From: Prostheceraeus crozeri
Taxonomy: Eukaryota > Platyhelminthes > Polycladida > Euryleptidae
DNA length: 64,000 bases
Assembly: GCA_907163375.1 (NCBI GenBank)
Contig: CAJQUW010016913.1
Span: 231,162 to 295,161, forward strand
Direction of reading: 5' to 3'
Shown here in pieces: positions 55,691 through 64,000 of this stretch. Position 1 is the stretch's first letter. Each line of letters begins with the position of its first letter. The notes under the pieces were generated by a model. The model did no database searches. It was given only the letters and a program-made list of their open reading frames with translations, and had not been told where the DNA came from. The position numbers and the translations under genes are program-made.

Positions 55691-56839
55691 CTACGAGTAT
55701 AATGATTGACAGCCAAAGTACATTTGCACAATTCGTAGGGTTGGTGAAAATTCAGCTCACATAGCAAATCTATCTATGTTTATCATCTATCAATTATTTA
55801 TAGCAGCTTATGCGCACCACCTGCCGCCCTACGAATTTAGACACATTTGTAAAACTGTAGGCAACTTTTAAATCTTGCAAAAAACTTTCACTGGAAAGAA
55901 GACTTATGGAGGCCTTTTCTGTTGCTCCGAGAAAGCGAGTAGGCTATCACGTGGAATATTTCGGAAAGTTGCAAACAGCAAAAGAGCAAGTCTTTCCTTC
56001 CAACTTTTGTTTTGGCCACAAGTAAAAGCAGATTGATAAAAATATATGCAACCCCTACGCGGTTCAAGCTTCGCTCTTCTTCAGGGGGAAAATTCGCTGA
56101 AAACCAAGTGATCTGGCCGCCCATGCGGGTCAACTGTTTTCTCCGATTGATTTTCGGAATCAACTGCTTGATGTAATGAGCTTCAGTCAGCACAGAATTA
56201 GATTGCTTAAGCGCATCACATTGCTAGAAGTGCAAACTGATTCAAAGAGATGGTACATGCAGGAACTTAATAAGTGGGCAAAGAGAAATTTTTAATACTT
56301 TGCAGAGATAGGAAAAATAGTCGTGCGTCGCTTGTGGATTGATGTGAATTCCTTCAAAATGCTCCGATCACCACGATTCCTTCAGATTCGAAGAATTCAG
56401 ATCATTGCGCAAAAGTTTTCTCGATAATGTTGGGTCCTCCGATCATTATTTAAAAAGTTAGAAGGTGTACGAAAAAAATGGTCACAAACTTCTCTGTAGA
56501 ACTTGACATTGACTGTGTCTCTTTGCTGTGTGATCCTGTTGATAACAGTCACTGAAACTTCCCACAATTTGGCGTGTTTAATGTTGAACTGGCTGCTCAT
56601 TGTTCGATTGCTATGGTGTTATGTCAGGAGATGGTGCCATTTCATTAACGTTACATGTTCCAATGCTTCCTTTCTAGTCAAACAGAAGAAGAGACGACCT
56701 GTCTGATTCTGTGTCAGTCAGTCTAGTATTCAATGCATCTCTGCACTTATCAAGAATTTCAAGGTCAAAATCAGTCAATCGCTTTGATCTACAATGTTCT
56801 GCCATGGCACTCAAATCAGCATTTCATTTATCTACAGCA
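55691..56839. other. Intergenic sequence with repeat fragments
   Basis: 56045-56095, minus strand, has ccccctgaagaagagcgaag and accgcgtaggggttgc, a Penelope-end-like hairpin. 56265-56460 is the inverted partner of 34865-35085. No intact gene. Confidence 0.45.
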
Positions 56840-59480
56840 CGTTTGTGTTCATCAAAACGATTTTCTAAAAGGTCGCGAGGTTTGAGCAATATAAATATCT
56901 TTAGAATGGTTGCATGTAAATTTGTATATCAAACACCGATCTGTGCACTTCATCCTATTAGGCAAACTCTCAAAAACAAAACAATTTTCGTGCTTTTTTG
57001 CTTTTTGTCTGAATTTCAGGGTATTATATAAAGTTTTATCACGGGAGCTATTGAGATTTATCGGTAACTCGCATTTTCTATTTAATTTGCGGATATGACG
57101 ATAGGTTTTATCGTTAACAAATCCGAGTTTTAAATAGGGCCTACGTACTGATTTTACGCATTTCTTTGTTTCTTTTATCTTATGTTTTCTTTTCATTGAA
57201 AATCCATCTTTATTTGATTTAGTCTCAATGTTATTTAAACCTTTCTTGTAATCAGTTTCGTTACATATTCTCTTTACATAGTTGATGCTATTACAGTCCG
57301 TTTCATAAAAAGTGGATCATCCTAAAATTTGACTAAATAAAATATAAGTATGATACAGAAAGCATTTTTCATGTTATTTCATGTCCCTAATATATTTAAA
57401 TGTCCTTATATAATCTGATGAGCTATGATACAGTAACGGTTCTTAGAAGCTAATATTTTGTGGCCCTACCCTTATTGTCAATGACATTACCAATTCGTCT
57501 AGGCATTGATTCGATGATATCGTTGATTTTTGACTGATCTAACTTTCTCCACTCTCTTTTAACAGTGACGTAAGTTGTGATACGGCACCTGTAGGTAGCA
57601 GTGAACGACGAACGTTACGTTTTAGAATACTCCATACATTTTCTATGGGATTCAGATCAAGAGAACGAGCTGGCCAAGATAATGTCCTAAGCCCTAATTG
57701 AGACTTGCATAAGTTGACTCAACTACTCCTGTGACACGTAGCATTATCATCCATAAATAACCAAGTCGATGGATCACCAAGTTGATCTGTCATTTGGCCA
57801 ATGTTCATTCGTAAAACATTCACATAGCGTTCAGAATTCATGGTTCCTTGCTGTACTTTTTTAATTCATAGTACTTGTGTAGCTTGTTCTAGCAAGGCTG
57901 ATGCTTTGCCTTTTGTGAATGCGATTTCGTTATTGTTCATTTGTGCTTTGTATTGTTTTCAACCGGTAAGAGATAGATTTCTAGCTGAAAGCAATCAGGA
58001 GTGCTGCCCACACCACCGCAACGAAGTCAGGAAGCTATGGAACATGAAGTCCAGTTAATCACATGTAGCAGTTACATTATTGTTGATGAATAATGGTGCT
58101 ATACTGGCTCTGATTGACCGATTTTCTTTATTTTTGTTTTGCTTGATAGCTTTTTGGCTTGTAGAACAACATATTACATAACAAAGGAAACAAATGTAAT
58201 TTTATAAGATGAGGTATGATTTTGTGTAACATTGCTAAATGAAGATCAAATTATCTACTACTTTTTTATCTATAACAGGAAAACAACTCAATATTCATGC
58301 TTGAAATTTCCAACAATGATATTAGTAAGCACAGCTGACATATCTTCCAAATTTCAGAGAAATTCGTTCAAGTTTGGCGGAGTTAGACAAAGTTGAAGTT
58401 AAGGCGATGTTTAAGGGTGATCCATTTTTTATGAAACAATCTGTATTTACGTAATTGTTTTTGATATGGTTAGGTACGTAACTATCGCTGCGCAGTGAAA
58501 TACCCGAATGTATTTCTTTCTCAAACCATTTATAATTCATACTGCCTTCTTTCACCGTGATGCTTATGTCCAAGAAATTAAGTGTAAGGTTTTTTGGAAC
58601 TTCCAGAGTAAATTCAATATTCTCATCGATGCCATTAAAAGTTCTTAATATTACATCAAAGTCGAAGTCTTTGTCAAAGGGACCCATAATTACGTCATCA
58701 ATGTATCGAGCATAAATGTTCGGAGATATATTGTGCTGTGATTTCAAAAGTTGCAGAGCTCTACTTTCAATACCTTGCATAAAAAACCGCAAAAAGGCGG
58801 ACTAAAATGGGCTCCCATAGGTCAGCCTTTAATTTGGAGGTAATTTTTGTCATTATATTCGATCTCGTAGTTAAAACATAGAAACTTGAGCATTTTTTTC
58901 AATTGATTCTAAATCAATGTCAAAGTTATTTATTTTGTTCCAATTTTCCTTCGTAAACTCTATGACTGCCACAATAGCATCCATGATCGGTATACTTGGG
59001 TATAGTTTTTTCACATCTAAGGATATAAAAGTTGAATTTTCAGTTATTGGGAAGTTATTGCTGTTTAACCGCCCAATAAGATTTTCAGTGTTTGTGATGT
59101 GTGAAGGGACTATGGTCATAAGTTGAGACACGATTTTGCTCAATAACAAGTCTACTTTTTCCGTGGGATTATTTATACATGAGGCGATCGGCCGCAAAGG
59201 ATGGACTCCGTTATTCGCCATTTTATGATCTTTCAACGTAGTCCTAAAAGTGGCTGGTTCTGTACCACAATTTAGTAATTTCTCGATTTCTTGTTTTTTT
59301 AGATTATTTTTGCAAACTGATCTAATAATTACATTAGCCTGGGTTTCTAACTTTGCGACGCTAGACTTTTTTTAGCATTTTGTAGGTATTTTCATCATTC
59401 AATATCTCTTCGGAGCTTTTTGTCAACGTTTCTCTTTCAATGACTTGCAGTCTGTTAGTCTTATCTGTAGGAACCACATA
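56840..59480 (-). mobile_element. Penelope-like element, RT plus GIY-YIG, interrupted by Tc1
   Basis: Minus-strand frames in order: VVPTDKTNRLQVIERETLT (near 59460), LKDHKMANNGVHPLRPIAS and FISLDVKKLYPSIP (59236-58871), then NIYARYIDDVIMGPFD with the RT catalytic YIDD, and LTLNFLDISITVKEG (58792-58322). After the Tc1 insertion, 57196-56852 gives RKHKIKETKKCVKSVRRPYL, then CTDRCLIYKFTCNHSKDIYI of the GIY-YIG nuclease. It belongs to the Penelope-like order. It is broken in several places besides the insertion and is not capable of movement. Confidence 0.85.
57294..58443 (-). mobile_element. Tc1-like transposon nested in the Penelope-like element
   Basis: Ends cagtccgtttcataaaaagt and, inverted, cagattgtttcataaaaaat (about 28-bp TIRs), flanked by TA on both sides (57292-57293, 58444-58445). 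Minus strand 57770-57610 encodes TWLFMDDNATCHRSS and LSWPARSLDLNPIENVWSIL, the second and third DDE-motif region of a Tc1 transposase. The N-terminal half is not readable and stops are present, so it is defective. Confidence 0.9.
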
Positions 59481-59539
59481 AGGTCATTTTGTTCTAGAAA
59501 CTTACGAGAAACAATGATATCTTTTTGAATTTGCTTGTT

Positions 59540-59950
59540 TTGCTGTTTCTGAGACTCTCACAAACAAGGCAACTTTCGTGTTTTTCTACTTTTTGTTTGA
59601 ATTTCAAGGCATTATATAAAGTTTTATTAGGGGAGCTAACAAGATTTATCGGTAACTCGTATTTTTTTTAACTAATTTAAGGATATCACGATCAGTTTTA
59701 TCGTTAACAAATTCAATTTTAAATACATACTGTTTTTACGTATTTCTTTGCATCTTTTACTACTTTTCTTATGTTTTCGTTTGATTGAAAATCCATTTTT
59801 ACTTAATTTAGTTTCAAGTTTATTAAAAGCTACATTGTAATCAGTTTCGTTGCTACATCTTCTCTTTACATAGTTGATGCTATTATCTACGTAATTGTTT
59901 TTGATGTGGTTAGGTTCGTAACTATCGCTGCACATAGAAATACCCGAATG
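59540..59950 (-). mobile_element. Second Penelope-like copy, 3' fragment
   Basis: Minus strand: DSYEPNHIKNNYVDNSINYV then SKNGFSIKRKHKKSSKRCKE, about 80% like the corresponding part of the neighbouring copy (58480-58440 and 57290-57100). It lacks the Tc1 and so shows the empty site. Broken and short. Confidence 0.8.
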
Positions 59951-59984
59951 TAGATCTGTGCATTGAGAAGTACCCTTTTAACAT

Positions 59985-60295
59985 AAATAGTAGCTATACA
60001 AACTGTGAATGCGATGGCGAAGTTTGTAGGAGCGTGAATAAAGTTAAAGTAGTTACACCTGCCACATTTGTGGTGAATTTTATATTGGTAAGACGACACA
60101 AATTATTGTGAGACATCTTGAACAAAAGAGACTCATAAACGCTTTATAAACATTTGGGACAAAAGCATGATAGTGTAGGCGGCATCGGGTCGATTTCTTT
60201 GATAGAGTCATGAACACCAGAATCACAACATTCAGTGAAGGCAAAAGCAATCACACAGATTAGGCCTACTATCAATAGGAAACATTAATTACCTT
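59985..60295 (+). mobile_element. GIY-YIG endonuclease fragment of another Penelope-like element
   Basis: 60060-60137 reads CHICGEFYIGKTTQIIVRHL followed by EQKRL. Cys-x2-Cys then the YIG box and a following Arg-His are the hallmark start of the Penelope GIY-YIG domain. The remainder is degenerate. It is truncated on both sides and cut off at 60302 by the hAT element. Confidence 0.65.
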
Positions 60296-60301
60296 TCTAC
60301 C

Positions 60302-61794
60302 AGGGATGCGGAGTCCTGTCATTTTGATCGGACTCCGACTCCGGGTGGCAAGTTTATATAGCCTAGTTTTTTAAAAAAACCGGTAACCTACATCATAGAC
60401 CATTCATGATAGGCTTACCTGAACCTATCTTTAGTCATCATTGCTGTATCAATTATCAATCATTTTCGATGAAAATTCATCAAATGTCGCTTTAAGTTGG
60501 ACACATGTGACTCGGCTCCTCCCATCTTCTTGATGTGTGCTTCACGTTTTTTCTCCAGTTTCTACCAGGCAGGAAAATCCCCCATCCTTCTTCAAAAAAA
60601 ATATGAATACTTTCGATTTTAATATGCGCTTTGGAGGAGCCATCACGCACGATTAACGTGAGGATAAGAGGCAATGCTCTCAAACAAACTAGTATTTCAT
60701 TTTTGTCTCTGATGTGACCTTTGGTGCGTAGGTGTAATCGAGGCTATGAAGGCTTGTCTTCTCTATTGAATCACCGAGTGAATAGACAATTCTTCTTTCA
60801 CTTTCACGGTTCATTCCCTGTGGGAACGCATCTTGCTAATATCAACATATTATCTGGCGAGGTAGCGATTTTGTGGATAATATTTTAAAGGTTCATTTTC
60901 GTGTAAAAACTATCTCCGCATGTGAAAATGGTCATCATCTATCCAAAAACATGTGTAAAATTAAAAAACGACAGTTGGCGAAAAAGTTGCTATAATTAGT
61001 TGGTAGATATTTGTTTACTAATGCGAGCTGATTTTTCGCCAACCGGCAAAATCGTGGATATTGTAGCAATTAATTAGTGGTAAGTAGTAATGTTCGTATA
61101 TTACCTTTACATGAAAATATATTGTATACTCAGTCTGATCTGATAAAAAGGGATCTTTTTTAATTCACGAAGGCTTAAACTAAAAAAGTATTTATCTTCC
61201 ATAAATGTCGCAGTAAATACTGTTATATTATTCAAATATTTGTCATTGTTGTAAATTATTGAATGTCAAGAGATGTTATGAAAATTGATATAAGCGGATT
61301 CTCTATAATATTCTTATCATTATCAAAGAACGAATGATAATCTGCACTTATTTCTTAGATAGATTAGCATTATGTAGGGGATGGTGAGGAGGTGAGGGTG
61401 AAAATAGAGCCTCGGCTGTAGAGGCGGATTACTAAAGAAAATAAGAGAGAAAGTCAAATGTAAAAGGTGGCATACAGAGCGCGAATCCGCGAATTGTCGC
61501 CGGCGAACTTCGCCAGCGAATATGCTGAAAATTATTACTGAACTATTGCATGATAATATGTAGCTGATTATCTGCCAGCTTTTCGCCAGATTCGTTCCCA
61601 CAGGGTTCCCTCAACTACTACAAGCTTTGCATGCACTGCTGTCTCTGTACTTTTGTTTGACGGAGAAGTTGACATTAAGACAGTGACAGCTATGCACGAG
61701 GATAAATAATTTGTCTGTATTATTATTTACTATTTGCTTAGTTATAGACCGGAGTCGGGAGTCCCATCATTTGATAGGACTCCGCATCCCTGCT
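60302..61794. mobile_element. 1.5-kb hAT-type element, non-autonomous
   Basis: Ends cagggatgcggagtcctgtc and, inverted, cagggatgcggagtcctatc. The flanks ctttctac (60294-60301) and ctttctgc (61795-61802) match at seven of eight bases. No transposase. It contains a second element. Confidence 0.85.
60816..61605. mobile_element. 790-bp element nested in the hAT element
   Basis: Ends ccctgtgggaacgcatcttg and, inverted, ccctgtgggaacgaatctgg. Another end of the family lies at 54718. The interior is AT-rich with gttggcgaaaaa / tttttcgccaac inverted words. No clear target duplication and no transposase. Confidence 0.65.
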
Positions 61795-61802
61795 TTCTGC
61801 AG

Positions 61803-62790
61803 TCTGACTTCGCAATTCGATCACCTCACATCAGACAGGCGGACACACTTCTTGGATGTTAATATCTCTCGTGGCGAAGTAAGTTTCGCCTTCTCTGTGT
61901 TCAGGAAGGCTACCCATACTCATCGGTACCTGCATCGGGATTCGTCTCATCCACGAAGCGTCTTTAAAGGTGTAGTTCGATCACTTTCAAGCAGGCCGCA
62001 TTTGGTTTGTTCCCCGGAGTCTCTGGAGGAGGAGAAGAGACATGTAGTGAGTGCTCTCACCAGCAATGGTTATGGTGCAGCTGAGACGGAGAGATGGTGG
62101 CGTTGTGGCTCATCGTCTCCAGAAAGTGGTGTCCGCGATCAAGCGATATCTTCAAGGGTGAAGTATCCTCTGCCTTACGTTCAGGGGATATCGGAAAAAC
62201 TACAATCAATCCTTCGAGTTGTTGATGTGAGCGTGAGCATGAAACCTGTCTCCACTATTCGGTCTTTGTTGGTCAGGATTCTTGGCGCGGTCTACAAGAT
62301 TCCCTGTGGCGACCTGTTGAGGAGAGGAGAAAGGAGCACGAACGAGCGATACGCGAGATGGACGTGATCAGATCGGAGGTTGCCCATCACGCAGTTGAGT
62401 GTGGACATACAATCGACACCAAGAACATCGAAGTCATCGACAAAGAAGTAAGCTGGAAGAGAAGAATTGTGAAGGAGGCGTTTTGGTCCCATCGCTTTTC
62501 CTCTGATAACACGACAAAGCACGTTTTAAGTGATGTCTGGAAGTTTTAACTCTGACTGATAGTTTTTCTTTTCTTTTTGGATTTTTGTGCTTATCTTATG
62601 CTTACTTGTGTCCTTTGTTAGTAGCATTTTTCAGCCATTCTTTTATAATTTCGCATCTTTGTTATTCTGTTGGATTGATCTTTGAAGTGGTGTTTATTTG
62701 TGTTAACTGTTTTCAATAAGCTGTATCTCATTCAGTTGTCTGACGATGGCCGCGTGCAGTGGTCGAAAGATCTCACAAATATAGTGCAGA
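61803..62790 (+). mobile_element. Penelope-like element, RT C-terminus and GIY-YIG end
   Basis: + strand: THFLDVNISRGEVSFAFSVF, RKATHTHRYLHRDSSHPRSV then FKGVVRSLSSRP, the region after the RT palm in Penelope-like elements (61840-62030). 62358-62549 reads RSEVAHHAVECGHTIDTKN, KRRIVKEAFWSHRFSS and SDVWKF, the GIY-YIG C-terminus, similar to the fragment at 38919. The 3' region has ctgacgatggccgcgtgcag and tggtcgaaag (62741-62768), a hammerhead-like box pair. It is broken. Confidence 0.8.
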
Positions 62791-63166
62791 AAACGAAGAT
62801 CGGTTTTACGGATTCCTTCATACTGAATATAAATTATGAATATTCCGCTGTTTCAAACTACACTTCTTAATAGCACTCACATCTGTTTATAAACACCTTC
62901 ACACAGAAGTTACTGACGCTCACAGCAACCTCAGAAGGCGCAGGACACCGAAGGACCGTCGCGACTTTTAGAATAATTTTTTGACAAATTGAAACCGAAA
63001 CTTGAACTGTCCTTGAACTCAATGATCTGTTCACATTTAACTTGAGTGATTGGATTTAAAGGACAACTGAGAGCACCAATGAAATGATCACAAAGTGATT
63101 GAGAAAATCCTCCCACACAATTAAGAATATAAATTATCAGTAGAAACTATTTTTGTTCTTGGATTC
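62791..63166. other. 5' flank of the glycosyltransferase exon
   Basis: AT-rich. ggacaccgaaggaccgtc at 62943 is a small shared repeat. No promoter motif could be recognised. Confidence 0.4.
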
Positions 63167-63759
63167 ATGTGCATGAAAAACTTGATTATGATTAGACAAG
63201 TATTGAAGAGAAAATTCTATCTAAGCATTCTAACAATTATCATAGCAGCATTAGCGGCCATTTACTTCATATTGTGGGGATATTCTATGCATTTCAACCA
63301 AAATAATGCTGTTTCTTCTTCTTTTACAAACCATTTTTTGAAAGAACCTTCAACAGTCAAGAATTCAACCAATAATTTGAATTTCAAAGCGAGAACAACT
63401 CGAGAACAAGATATTCGGATGAAACTCATGTTATCATATGGCCCGGACTATGAAACTTCTCCAGATTTTCAGCGTGTGAAAAATCAGTGCAAAGAAAGTG
63501 ATACCAAGACTGGAACAGTTCAATTCTACGACAGCTCTGAGTATCTGATAAATCCTCGGCATGCTTGCCAAGGTCGGACTGATATTTTGATCGCTGTTGT
63601 TATAAGAGGAAAACGACCGAAACTTCGTGACATTATTCGGAAGACTTATGGCTCGATGAAAACTGTCTTTGGATGGAGGATTGTAACTCTGTTTTTCATT
63701 GGAGCTCCGAGAGATAAAAGCTATCAGCGTTCACTTGACGAGGAAGCAAAAATGTATGG
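63167..63759 (+). CDS. Beta-1,3-glycosyltransferase (GT31), first coding exon
   Basis: Encodes the N-terminal about 197 residues of a type II Golgi protein. There is a short basic cytoplasmic tail, a signal anchor (residues about 18-40, FYLSILTIIIAALAAIYFIL), a Ser/Asn-rich stem with N-glycosylation sequons, and then the start of the catalytic domain. The catalytic start shows TDILIAVVIRGKRPKLRDII, RKTYG and VTLFFIGAP, and ends LDEEAKMYG. The strand-helix pattern (hydrophobic strand, then x-R-x-x-I-R-x-T-[YW]-G) is the hallmark of beta-1,3-galactosyl/GlcNAc transferases of family GT31. The next residues in the family are DII, so the donor tatgg|gtaagt at 63760 splits that codon in phase 2. 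The DxD motif lies in exons beyond the window. Starts at Met 1, 3 or 8 are possible; the first was taken. Donor sugar and acceptor cannot be told. Confidence 0.85.
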
Positions 63760-64000
63760 GTAAGTCATTTTTTCAAGTCTTTGTCGAGCTCCTGAGCGTT
63801 GTTGGGCTTTCATCTAACGTCAGGTCGAAATTCAGATTATCTTTGAATAAAATCTTCATGAAACACTGATATGGGATTGTGGGAATGTCAAGAGTTTGAT
63901 TTAAAGCAGCGGTTCTCAAACTCTGGGTAATTACCCAAAGTTGGGTGAAATTAGAATATTTTGTGGGTATAAGGAATGATTTTTTTTAAAAATAAAGTAG
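63760..64000. other. Intron start with hAT-like terminus
   Basis: cagcggttctcaaactctgg at 63907 is a common hAT terminal sequence running off the window, followed by the inverted words gggtaattaccc and gttgggtga. Confidence 0.5.

Overview
The window is animal (metazoan) nuclear DNA, most likely from a marine invertebrate. The signs are spliced coding exons with GT-AG introns of 2-13 kb, an AT-rich background, tRNA-derived SINEs, LINE, Penelope-like, hAT, Tc1/mariner and Crypton-type elements, and several satellite arrays. I cannot name the phylum from sequence alone.

Two host genes can be supported, both on the + strand. The first runs over at least six exons from 16392 to 50316. It encodes a protein with two NPF motifs in acidic context, an IPT/TIG-like beta-sandwich, a basic Ser-rich middle and a C-terminal coiled coil ending in a YIDRL...R.ME pattern. 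That pattern looks like the Rab11-binding tail of Rab11-FIP proteins. It reads as an endocytic-recycling adaptor whose TIG-plus-FIP layout I do not know from a described family. Its 5' exons are not recognised. The second is the first coding exon (63167-63759) of a Golgi beta-1,3-glycosyltransferase (GT31), which continues past the window.

The rest is mobile DNA and repeats. 165-7610 is a minus-strand RNase H-bearing LINE. The part of its reading frame that encodes the C-terminal CCHC knuckle has been amplified into a 160-bp satellite of about 34 units, with a strange 0.9-kb A/C-rich block inside it. 8-15 kb holds two SINE families. One carries a hammerhead ribozyme directly after its tRNA-like head. 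The introns of the adaptor gene hold a 1.3-kb long-TIR element, a hepadnavirus-like reverse transcriptase fossil, LINE 3' ends, a 105-bp in-frame tandem array, and a 3-kb TIR element that contains a 168-bp satellite and a nested Penelope-like insertion. They also hold an hAT MITE with a perfect 8-bp target duplication. The same introns contain a Crypton-type tyrosine recombinase in which a 19-residue block around a catalytic His is repeated 13 times in frame.

50-63 kb is dominated by Penelope-like (GIY-YIG) fragments with nested Tc1 and hAT elements. Much of 400-5300 shows single-base indels between otherwise identical satellite units, which points to poor consensus quality there.
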